DNA from: Agrocybe praecox
Taxonomy: Eukaryota; Basidiomycota; Agaricomycetes; Agaricales; Agrocybaceae
DNA: 15,728 nucleotides
Assembly: GCA_964017145.1 (NCBI GenBank)
Contig: CAXHKQ010000224.1
Location: forward strand, 1 to 15,728
Direction of reading: 5' to 3'
Below the pieces are notes generated by a model. The model searched no databases, was not told the DNA's origin, and worked only from the letters and a program-made list of their open reading frames with translations. Shown here piece by piece: positions 7,932 through 15,728 of the stretch; the stretch's first letter is position 1; the number at the start of each line of letters is the position of its first letter. The position numbers and the translations under genes are program-made.

Positions 7932-8836
7932 CTGGGTGTGTGTGCAGAGGAGAGAAGAGGAGTTGGTATTAGGAGGAGAATCTGAATTGCGACATTTTTG
8001 TTCTGTTGAATATTATCGGTTAAAAATCTTTGATGCTCATTCAAACAGGACGTTATATCGTTATCGTTTCATGTGGCTAAACAACTTCTTCAAGCAAGCT
8101 GATTCATATATTATGTTAATTTGTTCTTACTACAGAATGATTAAAATGATAACTGATACTGATAACTAATAAACAGTGAGTAGAATTAAAATAGGCAAAG
8201 ACAAAAACAAACTGCTTTGCAAAACGAGACGATGATGACCGACGCGTACTCCACATTATGACGATATGGATCGAAATGATCGGCAGATTTATTTAAACAG
8301 TTTTTTTCTTATTCAAAATACTGATCATTGCTAGTTACTACTTTTGTCCCTTAAACGGGCTATCATTTGAGCCGATTCTTGATTCAGTACAATTTTGTAC
8401 TTCCTAATAAAATCTGAAGTGCTCGTTAGCGAGGCCCAATGTTATCGCCCGCAACAAGTAGTAATCAGATGAAGAAAGACCGGAGAGTAAAGTCCACTAT
8501 ACTTTCCGGTCATGGCTTCATTTCGCATTTCGGCGTTCCCAGATATTTGTTGAACATTTTTGCGACGAGGTGTCGAGCATTGTCATACTGGAAAATGTCA
8601 TAACCGTGTCTTTTATTTCATTTTTACCGTTTTTTCGGCTTGATCGACTCAAACGCATCAATTGCCATAGATATAGACTTAGCAGTCAGGCATCAACATT
8701 TTTAAAGCGTTGAATTCCCTTGTGTCACGATCCTTATGAAAAGCAATCTAGCCGTAAGTTTTGAGAGCATCCGATGAGCTACAGCCTCGTTGGACTTTGA
8801 ATTCAATATTTGTTTCGAACACGGGCATGTTCAATA

Positions 8837-8860
8837 CAGAGTGACCCAATTGAACAGCAT
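8837..8860 (+). repeat. Terminal inverted repeat, left
   Basis: A 24-nt end of the 1145-bp element, next to TA at 8835-8836. It pairs with 9958-9981 at 21 of 24 positions. Confidence 0.8.
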
Positions 8861-9957
8861 ATTTGTAATTGAATTTATAAAAACCAAAGACAAAAAAATG
8901 ATGATACATAATCTGCAATTTATGATATCTCTAACATTTTCTGATATGGCCATCTCAAAATGTTATTTGTTCCTGTGGATATTGGCCTGCAAAATGCGTT
9001 GAAAAGAAATACCATGTTGCTTTGCGTCCGATTGTCAAAGAGCCACCAAACGCCGAAAAAATTGTCGAAAATAGCAATTTTGTAGCTAATTTGATTCAAT
9101 GGAATATTTTTAACTATTCCGAAGTTTTTTTCGATTTCAACCCTTTTAAAGTTGATATTCACAAAGTTTCATCATAGCAGCACCGACTACAACATGGCAT
9201 CTATACCAATTCGCTCCTACTTCAAAGCTAGATACCTAGAAACCAGTATCCAAAATTTCACTGACCATAAGGGTTTCAAGACCTCTACAGAGACTATGAA
9301 TATACGTATTATCACAATTCCAAGTGTGACATGTTCGAATGGCCTGAACGTGAAACAAAGACAAGCTTTTTTTGTATTAGCACATATTTGTTTGAAGAAA
9401 TTCCTTGATATTATTTGCAGTATCTGATTACCTGCCACGTGCAGGGATAACAACTACACCAATCCAAAGAGCATAACTTCTATCTCTATAACATAAGGGT
9501 CACCATTTTTTGCAGATGATTAGACTTTAGACCAATTAAGAATCTATTTTGCATGTTTGAACTTAATATTTTCAGCTCTACAGCTTATTCTCTGGAAAAA
9601 TTTCCATATTCGTTCAATTTGTACCACCACACTTAAAGCAAATGTCAGCTAGAATTTTAGAGCCCCTCGCAATTTTTTAAAAATAGAGTTTATGTCATTC
9701 TAACGTTTTATGACAACAACATTAATGAATTTCAAACCATTAGGTCTCTACAAATTGTTGAAAATGACACATGTGACTGACTATGTTCTTCTTGCATATA
9801 TAAAAATATACGTTGAGGTTCATGTATAGATATCTCATGACATTATGATGTGAGGCTTGTGCAATTTTATAATCATGTTACGAAAGAAACGAAATGCCCG
9901 AATGAATTTGAGCTTCATCAGATAATTGGTTTGAAAGTTACAGCTGCTCAAAGTATC

Positions 9958-9981
9958 ATGCTGATCAATTGGTTCACCCTG
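9958..9981 (-). repeat. Terminal inverted repeat, right
   Basis: A 24-nt partner of 8837-8860, followed by TA at 9982-9983. The three mismatches are at positions 4, 9 and 18 from the outer end. Confidence 0.8.
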
Positions 9982-10298
9982 TAGATAATAATGTTTTGAT
10001 GCCATCATGCTGACACATACCCAAGAATTCTGTATTCCGATTTAATTCAATTTGCATCAATCAGAACGACCGCTAGAGTTGTACATTTTGAGTTGAGTTT
10101 GTACACCTAATATACATATGAAGCCTATTATGTTGTCTTCAACAGAATGACGGAAAAACTTTATTATTATGATTAATAAGCATAATTAAGTATATTGTTT
10201 TCTACTACAAATCAGTTTTGGTCAACTTTCTTATACATTTTCGTGACACAAACTAACTGATAGTCCTTCGAGCACATACCATTTAAACGTTACTCCTA

Positions 10299-11640
10299 AT
10301 GCCAAGCAAGAGCAAACCCGTGAATTGTTTAGATCCTTCGTCACTCCGCTCGCGTCGCGAGCATTTTACACACACTACCATATTACTGCACATACACAGT
10401 GCGCACAGTGCACACAACATGTGCGAAAAAAGGAAACCGTGTCGCACAATTCAGCGCGCGCGCGTGTTCCTCCGCATCCACTTCGCTTCGTCGCCGTCGC
10501 CGTCATTGCCGTGCCATGCCATGCCGGCACATTTTGTTCACTCTGTGTGCCTGTGCCTGTGCTTGTCATCGTCTGCGCCGTAAACGCGCAAACGTGTAAC
10601 GAACACTCGCTCGATGAACGCGAGTGCGTCGGGTGCAAGCGAGCGCATATCCAACTCTTTTGCGCCGTGTCGCCGACGCCGCCGCCGCCGCCGCCACCGA
10701 CAAGAAAATGGATTTTGCAAAGCCCCGACTGTGTGACTTTTTGTGTGTGTGTGTGTGTGTGTGCATTATGATTTTGTATACTCACAACCGGCGCGAGCGG
10801 AACGCAAACGGTGTTTATGAGCTCGCGCGCAAAAAATGCCTCAGCATGCGCCGGTGTTGCCGGTTGAATGCGAAAGCGTTTTGTGCGCCGCTCCGCCAGC
10901 AGCCAGCCAGCCGTCGACAACGATTGCGGCGGCTGTTGCCGACGCCGCCACCGCCACCACCGCCACCGCCGTCATGCGGTATGAAAGAAATTATGAAGGA
11001 CACCAACACCCGACAAACAGAGCGTCCAGGCGTCGCAGCAGCCGCCGCCGCCGCAGCCCAGAGAGAAGAAAAGCGGCGTGGCAAGCACTTTTCACACGCA
11101 ACGGTGTTTCAATCGGGTCATTGAATGGCCGGCCAATATGCACACACAGCACAGCACACAGGCAACGGCGGCATCAACAGCACCGGACGACAGCGTTTTG
11201 TACACACAATCTGCTGCCTCATACTCCCCCCTTTACGACTTTTCTCAAGCTGTGTTGACCGTGACTCTTGTTTGCGTGTGTACGCATCGTCGCTCGCACA
11301 CACCGACACCGTCGCCTCGTTGATGGGGTTTTCAAGACGTGATAAACCGTGTGGCGTGCGTGGAGCCCTTCTGGCGCCAACACTTCTTCTCCACACACAC
11401 ACACACACAACTATGTGTGCACAACCCTTTCGCATCGCGCGCATCGCACATCGCATCGGAGCGTGAAGAGGCGGGTGCTGGCGTCTCTGGTGAAGAGGCG
11501 CTCTTGGGGTTGGACCAAAGTCGTGCGTGCGCCAGATACTTTGACTTTGACTCGGGTCGGGCGGAAGGCGGCAGCTTGACAGCATCCCCTTACACACACA
11601 ACACATACATGCATGACATATGACTATTTGAATTGCAATC
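10299..11640. repeat. CpG-rich, microsatellite-rich block
   Basis: Composition changes sharply here from AT-rich to GC- and CpG-rich. Clear repeats are GCC triplets at 10677-10697, (GT) at 10742-10763, CCG/CCA triplets at about 10940-10972, CAG/CCG triplets at about 11035-11057 and (AC) at 11392-11409. Many overlapping open frames result, all low in complexity (His/Thr, Ala or Cys/Val runs) and without domain motifs, so I do not call genes. The block ends about 40 bp before an Eph exon. It may hold regulatory sequence, but no specific site can be named. Confidence 0.6.
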
Positions 11641-11678
11641 GATCCGAGACGTCGGAGAGTGCCAGCAAGATTACTTAC

Positions 11679-11758
11679 GCCCGGTGTTTGTGCCTGCGGT
11701 CCGTACGGATAGCGTGTCCACTCGAGCGTCGCCTCCTTGGTGGTGTCCAGCAGGACGA
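11679..11758 (-). CDS. Eph: Eph receptor exon: start of ephrin-binding domain
   Basis: This 80-nt exon carries two bases of a split codon plus 26 codons. It encodes VLLDTTKEATLEWTRYPYG and then Pro-Gln-Ala-Gln-Thr-Pro-Gly, the conserved beginning of the mature Eph ectodomain. It joins in phase 0 to WVEESF at 7931, giving the family sequence Thr-Pro-Gly-Trp-Val-Glu-Glu. The acceptor is CAATTTCGCAG|TC and the donor GGGC|GTAAGT. It begins in phase 1, so an upstream exon with the start codon and signal peptide is required. That exon is not recognised in the 4 kb to the right and may lie outside the window. Confidence 0.95.
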
Positions 11759-12260
11759 CTGCGAAATTGGAGGGGTGAAAGATTGAAGATTAGTATGGTA
11801 ATTGTGTGGAGGGGTGGCGGCATCACATCGCATTTTACTGCGCTAACTACGTTATAAGCATAAAGTACGAGCACAACACATTCTTCAGCATACAAATGAT
11901 GATGTACTACGTGCAGACATTGCCATGCAGTGTTCCCCAAATGTAGCACCCTTTTTTTCCGCACACGGCCAAGCGCTCACGGAATAATTGCACGTAGTGT
12001 GGCGGTGCCAGCAAACGAGCACCACCATCGGTTACTTACAATCAACTCGGCTCGGTTTGGGCACACACACACCCGATGAGCAGACAACCACTTCAGACCC
12101 GTCCCCTAATGACGTGCACGGGGGCACCGGCACGGACACGCGGGCGCTCGGGAAAATATATTACATAAACAGTGCACGCACGCACGCACACACAAATACA
12201 CGCACGCCGTCGTCATCAGCATCATCATCAGTGTGGTGCGCGATGTGCGCATCCAAACAT
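11759..12260 (-). other. Upstream Eph intron or 5' region, no gene recognised
   Basis: This region precedes the first recognised exon. It includes CACG/CA-rich stretches at about 12060-12075 and 12170-12200. A minus-strand GATT|GTAAGT donor-like site at 12040 would give the right phase. The frame before it has no initiator and is not signal-peptide-like, so no exon is called. Confidence 0.5.
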
Positions 12261-12784
12261 GTAGGGGAAAACTGTGTAGGTTGAACATAGTATCAAGTTT
12301 TGCTCATTACTTCTGTAATTATGCGATTTTTTAAAAATCTGAGGATTTTGAATGAAAGGTACATTCTTTGGACCCTATTTTGCCGTATATCATTTCCATC
12401 TCAAGCTCAAGGATAAAATATTATCAGACTTTTTACTCATGTGAAATATTTCATGTAGGTTGAACTACTTTTCAACTTCGTTTAAGGCAAATTGACAGTG
12501 AATAATTGACAGTCGAAACATGAAATGCATTCTGAAAGAACATTTAATCGATTTTAATTTATATGATGGGCCCTATGACACGTTTCATCTTCAGGTTTCA
12601 CGATTAAAGGTATCCGTTATTCCGTTATTTACCTAACGTAATAAGATGTTAATGATTTGTTAAAAGTAAAATATTGTTGGTTGCTGTCATTGAGACATGA
12701 CATTCTCCTTCATCAAAACTTTTGTTTCCATATTGAACAATAAAATAATCACACTGGTTCAACCTACACAGTGTTTCAACCTAC
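12261..12784. mobile_element. 524-bp AT-rich inverted-repeat element
   Basis: An AT-rich island sits inside GC-rich, CA-rich DNA and is bounded by inverted repeats. The core CTGTGTAGGTTGAAC (12272-12286) is exactly inverted at 12757-12771. On the outer side of each core is a second, looser copy of GTAGGTTGAAA (12261-12270, and 12774-12784 inverted). A further direct copy, TGTAGGTTGAAC, lies inside at 12454-12465. There is no open frame of note. This fits a short non-autonomous DNA element with doubled terminal motifs. I could not define a target duplication, so the exact ends and family are unsure. Confidence 0.6.
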
Positions 12785-13985
12785 TCGGTTTTCACCTACG
12801 ACTTGCACACGCATCACGTACACTCTCGCGCACAGAGCACAACTTATACACACACGCACACTCACACACTATCTTGTGCGCAGATCTCCACATCACATCA
12901 CACACAACACGGACTACTGCTGGCTGCTGCTGCTGCTGGCTGCCGTGCGATGTGTGCAATGTGATACGGAACCCAGAGAGTCTGTGCGGAATTTTCTGAA
13001 CGAGTATGTATGTATAATCCAATAATGCAAAAAAAGATTTCCACACAACACACACGCACACTGCCACGAACTCACGCACTTTGCTCGCACACTTCACAGG
13101 CGACGGCGGCGCCGGCGTCGCTTGGCAGCCGGCGACTAGAGAAAACGGTCGTTACCACTGCCGCACACGGGACGTGGATTTTATGTTGTGTGTGCAGGCG
13201 TGCGTGCGAGCGTGCGATTTGAATTGAACGAACGAACGGGATATGCGGGTCCAGCAGCAGTAGCAGCAGCAGAAGCATAACTTCATGTAGCATACTGTGC
13301 CAGCATAGCTGTGCGCTGTGCGGTGGTGTTGGCGGTGTGGCTTTGCGGCGTTCATCGAAAATATGTAATTATTAAATCCCATCACACGAGCGGCTACACA
13401 AAAACCCCGCACCAATTGCCAGAGACGCCGACGACGAGGCGAGGCGGCTGACGCCAGCGCCGCACGCACGCACGCATATTCGTTTTGATTTTAAGATAAA
13501 TCCAATAAATACCACACGCACGCATCCACTTCACTAGTTGTGCGAGTGTGCGTGTGTGGATGAGTGTGCCAACAGCAGCGGAAGCAAGTAAACCAGCCAG
13601 CCAGCAGCCGCAGCCAGCCAACGTTTCTCTGCAATCGCTGCAGCTCTCTCCCAGATGCACCAGCCTCAACCACCATCGCCACCGAATGCATGCACATTCC
13701 CCGGTTGCCAACCGCGTCAATCGGCACAGATTATGCGTGGATTATACCAACACATTGAACATGCAACGCACGCCCGCACGCCCGCCGCCGACGCCAAGCG
13801 CCCAGCCAGCCAGCCAGCCAGCGTGCGTGTAAGCTGCTGGTGCTGCCGGTTCGGTTCGGTTCGGTCGTCGCACAAAATACCAATACACGCGTCGGCGAGG
13901 CAGCTCGAAACTCACACACATACACCGAGCGAAGTGCATCGAGAGACGGGAACGAACATATTCGTTGGGTGGTGGAGAAAAGATA
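12785..13985. repeat. GC-rich simple-repeat block
   Basis: This stretch is rich in CA/CACG, TGC/CAG and CAGC units: TGC triplets at about 12915-12945, AGC triplets at about 13249-13278, CGCA at about 13462-13478, CAGC tetramers at 13802-13822 and GGTTC pentamers at about 13848-13866. Open frames on both strands are repeat-driven. The minus frame with a Leu run at about 13250-13293 looks like a signal peptide only because of its CAG/CTG triplets. No gene is supported. Confidence 0.6.
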
Positions 13986-14329
13986 AGCGCTAGCGATAAA
14001 AAGCATGTAACTTTTCAGACGAGCAGAGATTTTAGTGGAACATAATGTGGGTAGATATTAGAGCAATCAGACATCTAATTCGGGATATGTGATATGTGTA
14101 TCACACTGTATTCAGATTAATACGAACAAAAAGTTGACATCTAAAAGTCTTTTGGTATTCGGTTGAACCAACTTCGTCATGCGAACAAATGGAAAAATGC
14201 TAATCTCGTGTTCATGTAAAGCACAGTATTCTTCATTAACTACTTCGAAATGGAAAGACCTTGAACATCGACTATTGAGTTTAATTATAGTCAAAATTTT
14301 CAAGGAACGGTTCACGTGGCAAGATATAA
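13986..14329. other. AT-rich stretch, nothing recognised
   Basis: Composition returns to AT-rich. Short open frames are present on both strands without conserved motifs. It could include more of the decayed mariner that follows, but I cannot align it by eye. Confidence 0.5.
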
Positions 14330-14555
14330 ATGATGTTCAATCAAGACAATAAGTCATTCACAAGTCGATGCAGAAAAATTGATGTTTTGAGGCAAACATG
14401 GAGTTGTACTATACGGAGGGCATCTAAAAGTTGTGAGATCGCTATATTCATCATACCGTCATTCAATGGAACTTGATTGATTGTTCAGGAATGAATTCAT
14501 CAAAAATTGGTGTTTTACTACCAAAACGATACGAATTTTCCAGCCCTACTTTTAC
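14330..14555 (+). mobile_element. Mariner 3'-end relic (transposase C-terminus)
   Basis: The plus strand reads ELYYTEGI, a stop, KL, a stop, then DRYIHHTVIQWN. Allowing for the stops, this fits the usual mariner C-terminus (Tyr-Tyr-x-x-Gly-Ile-x-Lys-Leu-x-x-Arg-Tyr, then Ile-x-Leu-x-Gly-Asn-Tyr-Val). It is followed by the block ending ACGATACGAATTTTCCAGCC, also found at 2342-2380 (inverted) and 3114-3152. The rest of the transposase to the left is too decayed to trace. Nonfunctional. Confidence 0.65.
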
Positions 14556-14900
14556 TTACGGCATTTCATTAGTTCATTTACAAATGCTTTTTTTTTTTTA
14601 TTCCTTTTTTTACAGTGTTTTTTTTCAGTGTTCAAGGGAATTAACTTTTTCGTCAAATTGTGTGCATTTTAGAGTATTGCTCAGTTGATATGATTTTCAG
14701 TCGGTGATATGCCTACATATCTAAATGTGTTATTTAGCAAAGACGATGGAATTAATTGCTTATTTCGGAAGATGTGTTTTTCGGATTGCACCAACATTAC
14801 ACAACACTAAAAGTATGCCAGTTTGAGGAAACCACACGTAAATCAGCCAAAGTCACAAAGTTTCGCATGGGGTCAAAGCGTCACTCTTTCCTTGACATCC
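14556..14900. other. AT-rich stretch, nothing recognised
   Basis: This stretch has poly-T tracts at about 14588-14600 and 14604-14625 and no gene, inverted repeat or RNA structure that I can see. Confidence 0.5.
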
Positions 14901-14909
14901 TAATACTTT

Positions 14910-15511
14910 TACACACACACGCCGACACCGACCGACACTTATACGCTTCCTAACGCGACGGCGTCGGTGCAGCTCGGCGTCGGTGGCTGCTCGACACCAC
15001 CCCCCAAACCGCCTACACACACACCAACACCGCGACTCGACGCGCGCTCGCTAGACGTTCCTATGCTGCTGGGCTATGCTTTCGTATCGTGTACGACGAT
15101 GTGTGCGAGTGTGCGAGTGTGGAGCAGACGAATTCTGCATGCTTTACACATGCGATGCGATTCTCGCGCGCGGCATAGCATACAAGTGCGCCCCGCTAGA
15201 GTGGTCGTGTATGCGCATGTGTGTGTGTTTTCTGTTTGTACACAGTATACACAGACACACACATATGCGAACCAAAACGTCGACATCGTCGACGACGAAG
15301 CGCACTGCTGCACTGTTTTCTGCTGTGTGTGTGTGGTATGTTGTATACATTATTTTTTTCTGCGCCGTGGGCACCAGACTTTTATCGCGTAGCTGGTGTT
15401 CTTTCACACGCACGCACAGCGTTGGAGTTCCATCGTGCGCACGTTTGGTGCGGTTGGTGCTGTGTGGCGCAGGTTATCACTGCACTCTCTGGCGAGCACA
15501 TGTGTGTAATA
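14910..15511. repeat. GC-rich, CA/GT-rich block
   Basis: Short CA and GT tracts (about 14910-14922, 15014-15024, 15219-15229, 15255-15264 and 15324-15332) lie in CpG-rich DNA. Open frames are Cys/Val or His/Thr biased, as expected from GT/CA sequence. The block stops where mariner sequence begins, near 15513. Confidence 0.55.
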
Positions 15512-15512
15512 T

Positions 15513-15698
15513 GTACGTGGGCGGTGCGATAAGTATCTAGCTTACTAATGAAGGACGAATATTTTTTATGATAACACTTTTTTTGGTCGTCTACATAATC
15601 TTCTTCAAGGCCGATAGCCAAAATCCAGCGATCCAGGAATATCACGATCACCTTCGGAATGAATGTATCGCAAACAAATCCTCTTTGTTCGTGATTTA
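15513..15698 (-). mobile_element. Mariner remnant, C-terminus and 3' end, host of a nested insertion
   Basis: The minus strand encodes CDTFIPKVIVIFLDRWILAI and then GLEEDYVDD, the mariner C-terminal pattern (Leu-x-x-Arg-Trp, Ile, Glu, Tyr-Val). It aligns at the base level with the C-terminal end of the 4984-5620 element. Downstream on the same strand, a decayed end at about 15545-15513 ends in CCCACGTAC, comparable to CCCACGTGT at 4984. It is therefore another copy of that family, keeping the Trp that is a stop codon in the other copy. The coding sequence is cut at 15698 by a second element. Confidence 0.65.
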
Positions 15699-15728
15699 AC
15701 ACGTGGGTCATTAAGTCTCCGGTCTGAC
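15699..15728 (-). mobile_element. End of a further mariner copy, running off the window
   Basis: Thirty bases match the left end of the 4984-5620 element at 28 positions (starting ACACGTGGGTCATTAAGTCT). They directly follow TA at 15697-15698. The orientation puts the element body to the right, beyond the window. It appears inserted in the C-terminal coding region of the remnant at 15513-15698. Confidence 0.75.

Larger units (their letters stand above)
8837..9981. mobile_element. 1145-bp inverted-repeat element inserted in the mariner relic
   Basis: The left end reads CAGAGTGACCCAATTGAACA and the right end, on the other strand, CAGGGTGAACCAATTGATCA. Over 24 bases 21 match. TA flanks both sides (8835-8836 and 9982-9983). 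Removing the element brings the mariner 5' untranslated region next to its start codon, which supports a real insertion. The interior is AT-rich. Open frames at 8920-9162 and 9152-9427 lack any motif I recognise, so it is probably a non-autonomous element. The TA duplication and CAGGGTG-type end would suit a Tc1/mariner-superfamily element, but the family is not established. Confidence 0.75.
8256..10110 (-). mobile_element. Mauritiana-like mariner relic, split by a second element
   Basis: The minus strand carries a broken mariner transposase. A likely start at 8828-8826 gives MPVFETN, like the Met-Ser-x-Phe-Val-Pro-Asn start of Mos1-type enzymes. A helix-turn-helix fragment with SNEAVAHRML follows (frameshifted). 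The sequence then jumps to WQLMRLSRSSRKN and FQYDNARHLVAKMFNKYL, containing the second catalytic Asp, then SSDYYLL with the third, and ends KVVTSNDQYFE and a TAA stop at 8311-8309. That is the usual C-terminus. The first catalytic Asp region is deleted and several stops interrupt the frame. A mariner-like end TTAGGTGTACAAA followed by flanking TA sits at 10110 on the minus strand. The opposite end near 8256-8286 is too decayed to fix. The element is interrupted at 8837-9981; without that insert it would be about 0.7 kb. Confidence 0.78.
7932..11678 (-). other. Large Eph intron: nested transposons and a GC-rich block
   Basis: This 3747-bp phase-0 intron runs from donor GTAAGT at 11678-11673 to acceptor CACACACCCAG, with a CTAAT branch-point match upstream of it. 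The parts are: an AT-rich stretch 7970-8250 with nothing recognised; the mariner relic 8256-10110 with its insertion; an AT-rich stretch 10111-10290; and the CpG- and microsatellite-rich block 10300-11640. Confidence 0.87.

Noticed and set aside
6360..7985. 541-codon plus-strand open frame
   Set aside because: It lies antisense over the Eph ectodomain exon. Its Arg/His-rich translation follows from the GC-rich third positions of the real minus-strand gene, and no domain is seen.
10325..11606. Many overlapping open frames of 60-181 codons on both strands
   Set aside because: They arise from CA/GT and CCG repeats (His-Thr, Cys-Val, Ala or Pro runs), overlap in all frames, and have no motif.
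12036..12160. Possible 5' Eph exon ending at GATT|GTAAGT (12040)
   Set aside because: The phase would fit the exon at 11758 (giving Phe-Val-Leu-Leu-Asp), but the frame has no Met, no hydrophobic signal and no clear acceptor.
13072..13293. Minus-strand frame starting with a Leu-rich, signal-peptide-like run
   Set aside because: The Leu run is coded by a CTG/CAG triplet repeat and no usable donor in phase 1 follows. Too weak to call the missing Eph first exon.
15382..15711. 109-codon minus-strand frame taken as a host gene
   Set aside because: Its N-terminal residues are a mariner terminal repeat and the middle is a transposase C-terminus, so it is a chance join of two elements.
1..15728. CRISPR array, tRNA, rRNA or operon-like gene cluster
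   Set aside because: Spliced exons, microsatellites and mariners show eukaryotic DNA. No regularly spaced repeats or cloverleaf sequences were seen.

Overview
The window looks like insect nuclear DNA, most likely from a dipteran (inferred from how readily the receptor reads as the insect Eph type; no species marker is visible). It holds most of one gene, an Eph receptor tyrosine kinase, on the minus strand. Eight exons are recognised: 11758-11679, 7931-6338, 4934-4863, 4787-4683, 4050-4003, 3604-3476, 1344-878 and 445-298. They join in one reading frame through GT/AG introns with phases 0,1,1,1,1,1,0 and encode about 880 residues: ephrin-binding domain, cysteine-rich region, two fibronectin III repeats, one transmembrane helix, juxtamembrane segment and about 80% of the kinase domain. 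The signal-peptide exon was not found. The end of the kinase, the SAM domain and the C-terminus lie beyond position 1.

The introns are a graveyard of mariner-type DNA transposons, read here by translation. The 446-877 intron carries a 98-codon open frame with a weak mariner resemblance. The 1345-3475 intron carries two relics meeting in inverted orientation (2342-2500 minus, about 2690-3152 plus). The 4935-6337 intron carries a 637-bp internally deleted mariner (4984-5620) with paired inverted repeats and TA duplications. The 7932-11678 intron carries a mauritiana-like mariner relic (about 8256-10110, minus) split by a 1145-bp inverted-repeat element (8837-9981) that has its own TA duplication. 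Upstream of 11758 are a 524-bp inverted-repeat element (12261-12784), another mariner 3' end (about 14330-14555), and, at the right edge, a mariner remnant (about 15513-15698) into which a second copy of the 4984-5620 family is inserted at 15699.

Between about 10.3 and 15.5 kb the AT-rich background gives way to CpG-rich, microsatellite-rich blocks (CA/GT, CGC, CAGC, GGTTC). These surround the most 5' recognisable exon and may include 5' regulatory or untranslated sequence, but no promoter can be assigned. No RNA gene, CRISPR array or second host gene is supported. I see no novel multi-gene system. The items most worth checking are the 48-nt symmetric juxtamembrane exon and the nested, mutually deleted transposons.
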